NCBI RefSeq assembly: GCF_029577735.1
Contig: NZ_JARQTO010000002.1
Coordinates: 62,001-126,000 of the forward strand
Direction of reading: 5' to 3'
DNA length: 64,000 nt
From: Exercitatus varius
GTDB taxonomy: Bacteria > Pseudomonadota > Gammaproteobacteria > Enterobacterales > Pasteurellaceae
Shown here: piece after piece, positions 51,612-60,574 of the stretch
Layout of the letters: every line of letters begins with the position of its first letter
Position numbering within the stretch: position 1 is the first letter of the stretch
The notes under the pieces: model-generated
Told to the model about the DNA's origin: nothing
Databases searched by the model: none
The model's input: the letters and a program-made list of their open reading frames with translations, nothing else
Made by a program: the position numbers and the translations under genes

Positions 51612-52328
51612 ATGGTTGTTGGTCCTTTTATTAATGCGGGCGCCATCGTGTTGGGCGGGGTATTGGGCGCCGTGTTGGGCGGTCGAGTGCCGGAACGGTT
51701 GCGGTTCAATTTAACCTTGTTATTCGGATTGTGTTCCATGGCAATGGGCATTTCCATGGTGGCGAAAGTACACAGCATGCCGGCCATGGTGCTTTCCGTG
51801 TTGCTTGGTACCATTATCGGCGAATTACTTTTGTTGGAAAGCGGCATTAATCGTTTGGCGACGGGCGCAAAGGGAATTGTGGAACGCATTTTCCCGGCGA
51901 ACGACAGTCATCATTTTCATGAAGAATTTTTGCAAAAATTTGTGAGCCTGCTGATTTTGCTGTCTTTCAGCGGAACGGGGATTTTCGGAGCGATGAACGA
52001 AGGCATTACCGGAGACGAAAGCATTTTGATTGTGAAAGCTTTTCTGGATTTTTTCACCGCCATTATTTTTGCCACCACGTTAGGCATTTCGGTTTCTACG
52101 CTGTTTGTACCGCAAATTGCGGTGCAACTGATTCTGGCGTTCAGCGCAACGTTTTTGATTCCCTTGATTACGCCGGAAATGCGGGCGGATTTTGCCGCAA
52201 CCGGCGGGGTGTTGATGGTGGCGACAGGTTTTCGCATCTGCGGAATGAAGAATTTTCAGGCGGGCAATATGTTGCCGGCATTATTTATCGCCATGCCGAT
52301 TTCCGCTTTGTGGGCAACGTTCTTTTAA
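51612..52328 (+). CDS. DUF554 family membrane protein
   Basis: 238 residues from the ATG at 51612 (ACGGAG upstream). About seven membrane segments. DUF554/YdfK family marks: MVVGPFINAGAIVLGGVLGAVLGGRVPERL, SMAMGISMV and AMNEGITGDESILIVKAFLDFFTAIIFATTLG. Function unknown. The longer frame from 51555 runs through the terminator hairpin and can be dismissed. Confidence 0.88.
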   Translation: MVVGPFINAGAIVLGGVLGAVLGGRVPERLRFNLTLLFGLCSMAMGISMVAKVHSMPAMVLSVLLGTIIGELLLLESGINRLATGAKGIVERIFPANDSHHFHEEFLQKFVSLLILLSFSGTGIFGAMNEGITGDESILIVKAFLDFFTAIIFATTLGISVSTLFVPQIAVQLILAFSATFLIPLITPEMRADFAATGGVLMVATGFRICGMKNFQAGNMLPALFIAMPISALWATFF

Positions 52329-52383
52329 ATGTTGACGGCGCAATGCAAAACGGGAACCTGAGTTCCCGTTTTTATTTTTTGTA

Positions 52384-53466
52384 TTATTTGGCCCGGCTTG
52401 CCAGTAACACGCCTGCGGTAACCGCCACGTTTAAGCCGGTTTTTAGCGGATTGGCGGTGCTCAAATTTACTACTTCGTCGTCGTTTTTGGCAAAGCCGGA
52501 GACATCGCTTTCGCTTAATACGAATACGGTTTTTTTCGTCCATAATAGTTTATTCAGGCTTTTTGCCCGTTTGTCGGTGCTGGTATAAATCACTTGATAA
52601 CCCGCTTGGCGTAATTGCGACAGAGCCTGTTCCGTATCGTTCGTTTGCAGAATATTGACAAATTCCGCCCCGCCTTCGGCAACCCGCATGGCGTTGGCGG
52701 ATTGAATCAATTCCGGCTCGGCGGTAATCAACGCTTTTACGCCGTACACCGCGCAAGTGCGCAGAATTCCGCCGATATTTTGCGGATTGCGTACGTTGTC
52801 GAGTAGCACGACAACATCTTGCCGGCGCGTGATATCCAGATAACCTTTCAAGGTGAACGGATGGCGTTTTTTCACCAGCATACAAATGCCGCCGTGATGT
52901 TCCGTCCCGCTGACCCGTTCCAATTCATCCCGATCAACCACGTGATACACTTTTTTATTCGCCGCCAGATAGCTGAACATTTCGCCGGTTTTATGCGCGG
53001 TTTCCACCGTCGTCCACACGCGAACAATACTTTCCGGACGTTGCGCAAACAAGGTAAAACAGGCGTTTTCACCGAATACCTTCATTTCTTCCGCCCGGTT
53101 TTTCTTGATTTTTTCCGGCGCACGAGGCGAAAGCGGACCGGTTTTTTTCTCTTTGGGCTGAGCGCTGACGCCGGTAGATTTGGTCACCACTTTCACCTTG
53201 CCTAATTGGGTTTCGGTCACTTGTAATGTGAATTCCGGCGTGCGCGGCGTGCGATTTTCATCACGTTTGCCACTTGATTTCGGAGAAAAGTGCGGTCGAT
53301 TTTTGTCGAGTTTTTGATCGAAATCGGTATTTTCGCGACGGCGATTCGGCTGGTTTTCCGTCATTCGAGCGGATGAACGCGGTGAACGTCGTTCGCCGAC
53401 GGAACGTTCTTTAAAGCGGTGTTCTCCGGTAGCGGCTTGAAATTTAGGTTTCTGGAAGTTGCTCAT
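52384..53466 (-). CDS. TrmH (SpoU) family RNA 2'-O-methyltransferase, YfiF-like
   Basis: 360 residues from the ATG at 53466 with AGGACAG upstream. The first 120 residues are basic and low complexity (many Arg, Lys, Ser, Pro). They are followed by the SpoU substrate-binding domain (about 130-205) and the knotted catalytic domain, with LLDNVRNPQNIGGILRTCAVYGVKAL and VTAGVLLASRAK. This layout is that of E. coli YfiF; the RNA target is unproven. It is divergent from pssA and overlaps no other gene with this start. Confidence 0.88.
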   Translation of the reverse strand: MSNFQKPKFQAATGEHRFKERSVGERRSPRSSARMTENQPNRRRENTDFDQKLDKNRPHFSPKSSGKRDENRTPRTPEFTLQVTETQLGKVKVVTKSTGVSAQPKEKKTGPLSPRAPEKIKKNRAEEMKVFGENACFTLFAQRPESIVRVWTTVETAHKTGEMFSYLAANKKVYHVVDRDELERVSGTEHHGGICMLVKKRHPFTLKGYLDITRRQDVVVLLDNVRNPQNIGGILRTCAVYGVKALITAEPELIQSANAMRVAEGGAEFVNILQTNDTEQALSQLRQAGYQVIYTSTDKRAKSLNKLLWTKKTVFVLSESDVSGFAKNDDEVVNLSTANPLKTGLNVAVTAGVLLASRAK

Positions 53467-53569
53467 TTGCTGTCCTGTAAGGTCAAAAATTTTAGGCATT
53501 ATAGCAAAAATATTGTAAACTAACCCATTAATTAAAAGCGCAATTATGGCGTGAACAAAGAAGAATACT

Positions 53570-54931
53570 ATGTTTATTAATCGGATCAATCGAGCAAAAC
53601 AGCACCTGCGCAGCCTTTCCTATATTCCGCAAGCGGCGGAGGATATTGAGTTTCTGCATAGTGCGGATCAATTTAAACAGACCATTATTGAGTTAATTCG
53701 CGGCGCGAAAACTCGTATTTATGTGACCGCACTTTACTGGCAGCTGGATGAAGCCGGTCAGCAGATTTTGGCGGAAATTTATCAGGCGAAAGCCAATAAT
53801 CCGGATTTGGATGTCAAAATTTTAGTGGATTGGCATCGGGCTCAGCGTAATTTGCTGGGCGAAGCAAAAGGCATCACGAATGCGGATTGGTACAGCGAAG
53901 AACGCGCTAAACACGGAAATGACGCCATGTTTTTCGGCGTGCCGGTGAACGGACGCGAAGTTTTCGGCGTGCTGCACATTAAAGGTTTCGTGTTCGACGA
54001 TACCGTTCTTTACAGCGGTGCCAGTATTAATAACGTATATCTGAATCAGCTCGGCAAATATCGTTACGATCGCTATCAAAAAATTAAAAATGGCCCTTTG
54101 GCGGATTCGTTGGTTCGGTTTATTCGGCAATATTTTCTGAATGCTGATTCCGTTTATGCGCTAGACGACGCCGGCCGGCCTAAAACGCGGGAAATTAAAT
54201 CTCAGATTAAGGCGTTTCGTAAGCAGCTGAAATTGGCGCAATATAGGGTTGAGCCCTCAAATACGGCGGTATACGGCGAAGAATTGATGATTGCTCCTTT
54301 ATTCGGGCTGGGCACAAAGTACAATGTGTTGAATCGCACAATTCAGGATTTATTCGTTTTAGTTCAGGAACGGCTGACGATTTGTACGCCGTATTTTAAT
54401 TTCCCGCGCACCTTACAAGTGAAAATCCGGGATTTGTTAAACGACGGTAAGAAAGTGGAAATTATTGTCGGCGATAAAACTGCGAACGATTTTTATATTC
54501 CGCCAAGCCAGCAATTCCGTATGGCGGGCGCTTTACCTTATTTATACGAACGCAATTTGCGCGCTTTTTGTAAGAAATTCGAGCAGGATTTGACAAGCGG
54601 ACGGTTAACGGTACGTTTATGGAAAGACGGCGATAATTCCTATCATTTAAAAGGTATTTGGGTGGATGACGAATACATTTTACTGACCGGCAATAATTTG
54701 AACCCGCGCGCATGGCGTTTGGATGCTGAAAACGGTTTGTTGATTCAGGATCCTAAACGGGTGTTACAAGCGCAGGTACAAGCGGAGTTAAATGAAATTC
54801 GTCAGCATACGAGCGAGGTAAAACATTATTCCGAATTGGAACAAATGGAACAATATCCGCACGCCGTTCAGCGTTTGCTTAAGCGATTCTCTCGCGTAAA
54901 AGCCGATCAAATCGTGAAATGGATTTTATAA
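53570..54931 (+). CDS. pssA: CDP-diacylglycerol-serine O-phosphatidyltransferase PssA
   Basis: 453 residues (E. coli PssA 451), phospholipase-D superfamily. Two HKD motifs: H136IKGFVFDDTVLYSGAS and H359LKGIWVDDEYILLTGNN. Makes phosphatidylserine on the way to phosphatidylethanolamine, loosely bound to membrane and ribosomes. An uptake signal encodes VTALYW. Confidence 0.96.
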   Translation: MFINRINRAKQHLRSLSYIPQAAEDIEFLHSADQFKQTIIELIRGAKTRIYVTALYWQLDEAGQQILAEIYQAKANNPDLDVKILVDWHRAQRNLLGEAKGITNADWYSEERAKHGNDAMFFGVPVNGREVFGVLHIKGFVFDDTVLYSGASINNVYLNQLGKYRYDRYQKIKNGPLADSLVRFIRQYFLNADSVYALDDAGRPKTREIKSQIKAFRKQLKLAQYRVEPSNTAVYGEELMIAPLFGLGTKYNVLNRTIQDLFVLVQERLTICTPYFNFPRTLQVKIRDLLNDGKKVEIIVGDKTANDFYIPPSQQFRMAGALPYLYERNLRAFCKKFEQDLTSGRLTVRLWKDGDNSYHLKGIWVDDEYILLTGNNLNPRAWRLDAENGLLIQDPKRVLQAQVQAELNEIRQHTSEVKHYSELEQMEQYPHAVQRLLKRFSRVKADQIVKWIL

Positions 54932-55100
54932 GCGTTACGGTAAAAAACGAACAAAGGAAAAGTGTTAGAGTTTTGCCGAAATCCGTGCTTAAGAAATCTG
55001 TTTTTTAGTCGTCGGTTTCGATAAGCCGGAGCCGGCGGCAATCGGAATGTGCCGTTAGTGTCGGGTATTCGGTTTTTTAACGGAATTATCCGAACTTTTC

Positions 55101-55129
55101 TAGACTTCACGTCAATATTTCTCTATAAT
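55101..55129 (+). promoter_or_regulatory. Promoter of tRNA-Ile2
   Basis: TAGACT (-35, 55101-55106), a 17-bp spacer and perfect TATAAT (55124-55129). Start predicted near 55136, inside an uptake signal that forms part of the short leader. Confidence 0.75.
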
Positions 55130-55158
55130 CGACCGCACTTTTGAATCCGTATTCAACC

Positions 55159-55234
55159 GCCCCCATAGCTCAGCGGTCAGAGCAGACGACTCATAATCGT
55201 TTGGTCGCTGGTTCAAACCCAGCTGGGGGCACCA
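55159..55234 (+). tRNA. ileX: tRNA-Ile2 (anticodon CAT, lysidine-modified)
   Basis: 76 nt with encoded CCA. Acceptor GCCCCCA/TGGGGGC and anticodon loop CTCATAA. The body ACGACTCATAATCGTTTGGTCGCTGGTTCAAACCCAGC follows E. coli ileX, not elongator tRNA-Met (which has GGGGTCACAGG) nor initiator tRNA. So the CAU anticodon is most likely modified to LAU by TilS and reads AUA. Stands alone before yceD. Confidence 0.88.
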
Positions 55235-55308
55235 TTTGTAGATTGATTGGCCAAAAGTGAGAATTTCCCTTTGACTATTTCTGACTCACAAGGTAATATT
55301 CACGCCCT

Positions 55309-55833
55309 ATGCAAAAGGTAAGACTACCCTTAACTGTTGATCCGGTTAAAGACGCTCAGCGCAGATTAGATTATGTCGGTTATTATGCCGCGAATCAGCT
55401 TGGTCGTCTGGCGGAATCAGTAGGAAAAGTGCTCAGCGATGCACAGGTGACATTATCGTTTTTCATTGATCCGCAAAAATTGGTGGTAATGAAAGGGCAT
55501 GCGGAAGTTGACGTAGAATTAGAATGTCAGCGCTGTAATTCTCCTTTCGTTCAAAAGCTGGAATGTGATTTCTGTTACAGTCCGGTATCTAATTTAGATA
55601 AGATTGATGAGTTGCCAGAGATTTATGAACCTATTGAGTTCAATGAATTCGGGGAAATAGATTTAATTGGTACGATTGAAGACGAACTAATATTATGTTT
55701 GCCTCTTGTACCGATGCATTCATCTGAACACTGTGAAGTGTCCGCGCACGAACAGGTTTTTGGCAAATTGCCTGAAGAATTGGCAAAAAAACCGAACCCG
55801 TTCGCTGTATTAGCTAATTTAAAGCAAAAGTAA
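55309..55833 (+). CDS. yceD: YceD / DUF177 protein, 23S rRNA accumulation factor
   Basis: 174 residues. DUF177 marks: VELECQRCNSPFVQKLECDF with the CxxC pair, and the acidic block PIEFNEFGEIDLIGTIEDELILCLPLVPMH. In E. coli it is linked to 23S rRNA accumulation and always precedes rpmF. Here rpmF follows by 21 bp. Confidence 0.9.
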   Translation: MQKVRLPLTVDPVKDAQRRLDYVGYYAANQLGRLAESVGKVLSDAQVTLSFFIDPQKLVVMKGHAEVDVELECQRCNSPFVQKLECDFCYSPVSNLDKIDELPEIYEPIEFNEFGEIDLIGTIEDELILCLPLVPMHSSEHCEVSAHEQVFGKLPEELAKKPNPFAVLANLKQK

Positions 55834-55854
55834 ATTAATTTAGGAGTATGGCCA

Positions 55855-56025
55855 ATGGCTGTTCAACAAAACAAAAAATCTCGTTCACGTCGTGATATGC
55901 GTCGTTCACATGATGCGTTAACTACCGCTGCAGTATCAGTAGATAAAGCGAGTGGCGAAACTCATTTGCGTCACCATGTTACTGCTGACGGTTACTACCG
56001 TGGTCGTAAAGTAATCAACAAGTAA
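55855..56025 (+). CDS. rpmF: 50S ribosomal protein L32
   Basis: 56 residues ([20 protein letters not shown]... to ...[11 protein letters not shown]), highly basic and matching E. coli L32 almost throughout. TAGGAG precedes the ATG. The first ATG after that site, at 55848, is in another frame. Part of the yceD-rpmF-plsX-fab cluster. Confidence 0.97.
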
Positions 56026-56048
56026 TTCCTTTTCATTAAGGTATTCAC

Positions 56049-57077
56049 TTGAGTCGTCTAACCCTTGCGTTAGATGTGATGGGCGGGGACATTGGTCCCC
56101 GTATTACTATCCCAGCATCCTTAAAAGCGTTGGATGATGATCCGATGCTGTCTTTGCTTTTGTTCGGCGATAGCCGGCAAATCCAGCCAGAGCTAGATAA
56201 AGCTTCCGATAAAATTTCACCAAATATCAGAGAACGTTTGGTGATTCGTCATGTTTCCCATACGATAGAGAATAATCAATCCGTTACCGACGCTTTACGT
56301 CATAGCAAAGGTACCTCTATGCGTTTGGCGATTGAAGCCGTACAGCGTGGGGAAGCACAAGGTTGTGCGAGTGGCGGAAATACCGGCGCATTAATGGGAT
56401 TGGCAAAAGTGATTTTGCAGCCGCTAAAAGGAATTCAGCGTCCTGCTTTAGTTTCAGTATTACCTACTATGGATGGCAATCACTCAGTGATGCTCGACTT
56501 GGGGGCAAATATTGATTGCGATGCGGAAAATCTGTACCAATTTGCGCTGATGGGTGCTATTTTTGCCGAGAATCGGTTAAACTTGGTTTTTCCTCGGGTA
56601 GCATTACTTAATATCGGGGTGGAAGCGATTAAGGGATATAAATCCATCCGTGAAGCCTCAGAAATGATTAAAAAAAATACCGCACTTAACTATGTCGGAT
56701 TCATTGAAGGCAATTATTTGTTGAACGGCGTAGCCGATGTGATTGTCAGCGACGGGTTCGCCGGTAATGTGGCGTTAAAAACCCTGGAAGGTGCGGCGCA
56801 AAATGTGATCGGATTATTAAAAGGTCGTTCCCGTAATGACCTGCTGAAACCACTGTTCGGTTGGTTAATGAAAATCCTGTTTCGGGAAAGTTATCAACGG
56901 CTACGCAGTATTAATCCGGAGCAATATAACGGTGCGTCTTTAATCGGATTAACCTCAGTCGTGGTGAAAAGTCACGGTAGCGCCAATATCAATGCCTTCA
57001 CTAACGCGATTAAAGATGCCGCATTACAAGTGCGTCAACAAATTCCGCAAAAAATTTTAGATGGTTTAAATAAATAA
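56049..57077 (+). CDS. plsX: Phosphate acyltransferase PlsX
   Basis: 342 residues beginning with TTG at 56049; AAGG lies upstream. Reads MSRLTLALDVMGGDIGPRITIPASLKAL, and SGGNTGALMGLAKVILQ, SDGFAGNVALKTLEG. Makes acyl-phosphate from acyl-ACP for phospholipid synthesis. Uptake signal encodes NTALNYV. A TTG start is unusual but no nearer ATG fits the family N-terminus. Confidence 0.95.
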   Translation: MSRLTLALDVMGGDIGPRITIPASLKALDDDPMLSLLLFGDSRQIQPELDKASDKISPNIRERLVIRHVSHTIENNQSVTDALRHSKGTSMRLAIEAVQRGEAQGCASGGNTGALMGLAKVILQPLKGIQRPALVSVLPTMDGNHSVMLDLGANIDCDAENLYQFALMGAIFAENRLNLVFPRVALLNIGVEAIKGYKSIREASEMIKKNTALNYVGFIEGNYLLNGVADVIVSDGFAGNVALKTLEGAAQNVIGLLKGRSRNDLLKPLFGWLMKILFRESYQRLRSINPEQYNGASLIGLTSVVVKSHGSANINAFTNAIKDAALQVRQQIPQKILDGLNK

Positions 57078-57101
57078 AATAATTGTAATAACGAGAATGT
57101 T

Positions 57102-58052
57102 ATGAATAGCAGAATTTTAGCAACCGGTAGTTATTTACCGACCCGAGTTCGTACTAATGCCGATTTGGAAAAGATGGTCGAGACTTCCGACGAATGGATT
57201 GTTACCCGTTCGGGGATTCGTGAGCGTCGTCTTGCCGCAGAGCATGAGACTGTCGCCACCATGGGGTTTGAAGCGGCGAAGAAAGCATTGAAAACCGCCA
57301 AAATTGATCCGAATGAGATCGAACTTGTCATAGTGGGTACGACCAGCAGCTCTCATGCGTATCCGAGCGCGGCTTGCCAGATTCAAGGTATGCTTAATAT
57401 TGATGATGCTATTTCTTTTGATTTGGCGGCCGCTTGTACGGGATTTGTTTACGCGTTAAGCGTTGCGGATCAATTCATTCGTGCGGGAAAGGTGAAAAAA
57501 GCGCTGGTTATCGGTTCGGATCTAAACTCTCGTAATCTTGACGAGACCGACCGTAGTACTGTAATTTTATTTGGCGACGGTGCCGGTGCGGTAATTTTAG
57601 AAGCCAGCGAAGAAGAGGGCATTATTTCTACTCATTTGCATGCTACCGCTGATAAACATGACGTGTTGGTGCTTCCTCACGCGCAGCGTGATGACGAGAA
57701 ATCGGGTTATATCTCAATGCAAGGTAATGAAACCTTCAAATTAGCCGTGCGTGAATTGGCAAATGTCGTGGAGGAAACACTGGTAGCCAATAATTTAGAT
57801 AAAAAAGATATAGATTGGCTGGTTCCTCATCAGGCTAATTTGCGAATTATCTCCGCAACTGTGAAAAAATTGGATATGACGCTTGAACAAGCCGTGGTGA
57901 CATTGGATAAATATGCCAATACCAGTGCGGCTTCCGTGCCGATTTCCTTAGACGAAGCGGTGCGCGACGGAAGAATCCGACGCGGTCAGTTGTTATTATT
58001 AGAAGCTTTTGGCGGCGGCTGGACTTGGGGATCGGCCTTAGTACGTTTCTAA
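57102..58052 (+). CDS. fabH: 3-oxoacyl-ACP synthase III
   Basis: 316 residues (E. coli 317). Initiates fatty-acid synthesis from acetyl-CoA and malonyl-ACP. Catalytic Cys in AACTGFVYAL (near 112), His in VPHQANLRI and Asn in KYANTSAASVP. 24 bp after plsX. Confidence 0.97.
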   Translation: MNSRILATGSYLPTRVRTNADLEKMVETSDEWIVTRSGIRERRLAAEHETVATMGFEAAKKALKTAKIDPNEIELVIVGTTSSSHAYPSAACQIQGMLNIDDAISFDLAAACTGFVYALSVADQFIRAGKVKKALVIGSDLNSRNLDETDRSTVILFGDGAGAVILEASEEEGIISTHLHATADKHDVLVLPHAQRDDEKSGYISMQGNETFKLAVRELANVVEETLVANNLDKKDIDWLVPHQANLRIISATVKKLDMTLEQAVVTLDKYANTSAASVPISLDEAVRDGRIRRGQLLLLEAFGGGWTWGSALVRF

Positions 58053-58126
58053 ATCAGCGGATCTTTATATTGGTGCGGTTTAACGTGTGAAGGCACGCAC
58101 CATTTCAGCATTAAAAAGGATACAAA

Positions 58127-59065
58127 ATGAAAAAATTTTCAATGGTATTTCCCGGACAGGGATCTCAATCCGTCGGTATGTTAGCCGAACTGGCAGAACA
58201 ATTTCCGGTTGTGACTGAAACCTTTAAACAAGCGTCGGATGTATTGGGTTATGATTTATGGGCGTTAACGCAACAAGGCCCGGCGGAAGAATTAAACAAA
58301 ACATGGCAAACTCAGCCCGCACTTTTGGCCGCCTCCGTGGCGATTTACCGCGTTTGGCAACAACAATATCCGGATTTAAAACCGGAAGTCATGGCGGGTC
58401 ATAGTCTGGGCGAGTATTCGGCGTTAGTTTGTGCCGGAGTGATTGATTTCGAAGACGCCATTCAATTAGTAGAATTGCGCGGCAAATTAATGCAGCAAGC
58501 TGTACCGGAAGGCGCGGGTGCGATGTATGCCATTATTGGTCTGGACAATGAAACTATCATTAATGCCTGTAAAACCGCAGAACAAGGCGAAGTGGTTTCT
58601 GCCGTAAACTTTAATTCGCCGGGACAAGTTGTTATCGCGGGCAGTAAAGATGCGGTGGAACGTGCGGCGGCAGCTTGTAAAGAAGCCGGTGCGAAACGTG
58701 CACTGCCGTTATCGGTTAGTGTGCCGTCTCATTGCGCCTTAATGAAACCGGCGGCGGATCAACTTGCCGTTTCGTTGGAAAGCGTTGCGGTAAAAGCGCC
58801 GTCAATTGCGGTGATCAATAACGTCGATGTGAAAACCGAAAACGGCGCGGATGCGATTCGTACCGCATTAGTTCGCCAACTTTACAGCCCGGTACGCTGG
58901 ACGGAAACCGTCGAAAAAATGGCGGCACAGGGCATTGAGGTGTTGATCGAAATGGGCCCGGGCAAAGTATTAACGGGTTTAACCGGCCGCATTGTGAAAG
59001 AGCTTTCCGCTCAGGCGGTTAATGATGTGAAATCATTAGAAGCGGCGAAGGAATTACTGGCGTAA
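58127..59065 (+). CDS. fabD: Malonyl-CoA:ACP transacylase
   Basis: 312 residues (E. coli 309). Nucleophile Ser in GHSLGEYSALVCAG (about 92) and catalytic His in SVPSHCALMKPA (about 201). FPGQGSQSVGML at the start is diagnostic. A variant uptake signal (CCCGCACTTTTG) lies in the frame. Confidence 0.97.
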   Translation: MKKFSMVFPGQGSQSVGMLAELAEQFPVVTETFKQASDVLGYDLWALTQQGPAEELNKTWQTQPALLAASVAIYRVWQQQYPDLKPEVMAGHSLGEYSALVCAGVIDFEDAIQLVELRGKLMQQAVPEGAGAMYAIIGLDNETIINACKTAEQGEVVSAVNFNSPGQVVIAGSKDAVERAAAACKEAGAKRALPLSVSVPSHCALMKPAADQLAVSLESVAVKAPSIAVINNVDVKTENGADAIRTALVRQLYSPVRWTETVEKMAAQGIEVLIEMGPGKVLTGLTGRIVKELSAQAVNDVKSLEAAKELLA

Positions 59066-59146
59066 TTTGCAGATGGGCGTTAGCCCGTTAATGATTCAAA
59101 TAAATGGCGGGTGATCAACCCGCTCCAGCAAAGAAGGAAAACGGAC

Positions 59147-59875
59147 ATGCAAGGTAAAATCGCATTAGTGACGGGCGCAACCCGCGGCATTGGTAAGGCT
59201 ATTGCAGAGGAGTTAGCGTCAAAAGGTGCATTTGTTATCGGTACGGCGACTTCCGAAAAAGGTGCCGAAACCATTTCCGCTTATTTAGGCGAACGGGGCA
59301 GAGGCTTAGTGTTAAACGTTGCCGACAGTAATTCCATTGATTCCGTGTTAGAACAAATCAAGAAAGAACATGGCGATATCGATATTTTAGTCAATAATGC
59401 CGGCATTACCCGTGATAACCTGTTAATGCGCATGAAAGACGACGAATGGTTCGATATTATCCAAACGAATCTGACTTCCGTTTATTATCTTTCGAAAGCC
59501 ATGTTACGTTCTATGATGAAAAAGCGTTTTGGTCGTATTATTACTATTGGTTCCGTTGTGGGCTCAATGGGAAATCCGGGCCAAGCCAACTATTGTGCAG
59601 CCAAAGCGGGTTTAATCGGTTTCAGCAAAGGTTTAGCGAAAGAAGTGGCGTCACGCGGCATTACGGTCAACGTGGTTGCTCCGGGCTTTATCGCGACGGA
59701 TATGACGGATGTTTTAACGGATGAACAAAAATCCGGTATTCTGGCCAATGTGCCGGCGGGACGTTTAGGTGAACCGAAAGATATTGCCAAAGCCGTTGCA
59801 TTTTTAGCTTCTGATGATGCAGGCTATGTCACCGGTACGACATTGCACGTAAATGGTGGGTTATACATGGCGTAA
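59147..59875 (+). CDS. fabG: 3-oxoacyl-ACP reductase FabG
   Basis: 242 residues from the ATG at 59147, AAGGAAA upstream. NADPH-binding TGATRGIGKAIAEEL, the Ser of TIGSVVGSMG, and catalytic YCAAKAGLIGFSK. A small dyad GCGGGT/ACCCGC sits just before the start (59108-59124). Frame from 59111 overlaps this dyad and is not preferred. Confidence 0.96.
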   Translation: MQGKIALVTGATRGIGKAIAEELASKGAFVIGTATSEKGAETISAYLGERGRGLVLNVADSNSIDSVLEQIKKEHGDIDILVNNAGITRDNLLMRMKDDEWFDIIQTNLTSVYYLSKAMLRSMMKKRFGRIITIGSVVGSMGNPGQANYCAAKAGLIGFSKGLAKEVASRGITVNVVAPGFIATDMTDVLTDEQKSGILANVPAGRLGEPKDIAKAVAFLASDDAGYVTGTTLHVNGGLYMA

Positions 59876-60103
59876 CCCGAAAAATTCCGGTGAAAGCATA
59901 GCCAAAATGAAAGGGATTTGTTAGAATCGTGCAGAATATGTAATTCGGTTACGTATAGTCGGTTTTATTTAATCGGTGTTTTGAAAAAGTGCGGTCAAAT
60001 TTTTTGTGGTTTTACCACTGAAAGAAATGGCTTGCAACTTTTGAAAAAATGCATACACTATTAACTCTATCGCATTGTGCGAGAACTACAATAGGAAACA
60101 AAA

Positions 60104-60334
60104 ATGAGCATTGAAGAACGCGTAAAAAAAATCATTGTTGAACAACTTGGCGTTAAAGAAGACGAAGTAAAATCTGAAGCTTCATTCATTGAAGACTTAG
60201 GTGCGGACTCTTTAGACACTGTTGAATTAGTAATGGCTTTAGAAGAAGAATTCGATATCGAAATTCCTGATGAAGAAGCTGAAAAAATTACGACAGTTCA
60301 ATCAGCGATTGATTACGTTCAAAACAATCAATAA
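60104..60334 (+). CDS. acpP: Acyl carrier protein
   Basis: 76 residues, acidic helical bundle. The 4'-phosphopantetheine site is Ser36 in GADSLDTVEL. The spacing to fabG is 228 bp with an uptake signal, so it probably has its own strong promoter. The codons are those of an abundant protein. A strong terminator follows. Confidence 0.97.
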   Translation: MSIEERVKKIIVEQLGVKEDEVKSEASFIEDLGADSLDTVELVMALEEEFDIEIPDEEAEKITTVQSAIDYVQNNQ

Positions 60335-60340
60335 TTTCGA

Positions 60341-60376
60341 AATTAAGGCGACGGTTAAGTCGCCTTAATTATTTTT
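60341..60376 (+). terminator. Terminator of acpP
   Basis: AATTAAGGCGAC/GTCGCCTTAATT, a 12-bp stem with 6-nt loop, then ATTTTT. Confidence 0.92.
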
Positions 60377-60472
60377 ATTCCGACGTTTCTGCCTATTTTC
60401 GTTTCATTAGTTCGCTTTTAACATTTTATTAACTTCCTTTTTTCCCCTCTCAAATAAAATATTTTTAATTTG

Positions 60473-60486
60473 TTGACTTAGAACAA
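60473..60486 (+). promoter_or_regulatory. FNR-like site upstream of dcuB
   Basis: TTGACTTAGAACAA matches TTGAT-N4-ATCAA in 4 of 5 positions on each side. The centre is 95 bp before the dcuB start. A class II position would put transcription start near 60521. dcuB of E. coli is FNR-activated, which supports the call. Confidence 0.5.
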
Positions 60487-60574
60487 AGATTGATTAAATA
60501 CCATTTATTGAGTAGTGCAATTAATGCTAGGATCGGCACACCTTAAATTGGTAATAATGATATTTGGAGTTTAT

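Noticed and set aside
54907..55110. Minus-strand 67-codon frame after pssA
   Set aside because: Basic, low-complexity product overlapping the pssA end and the tRNA promoter region; no ribosome site or homology seen.
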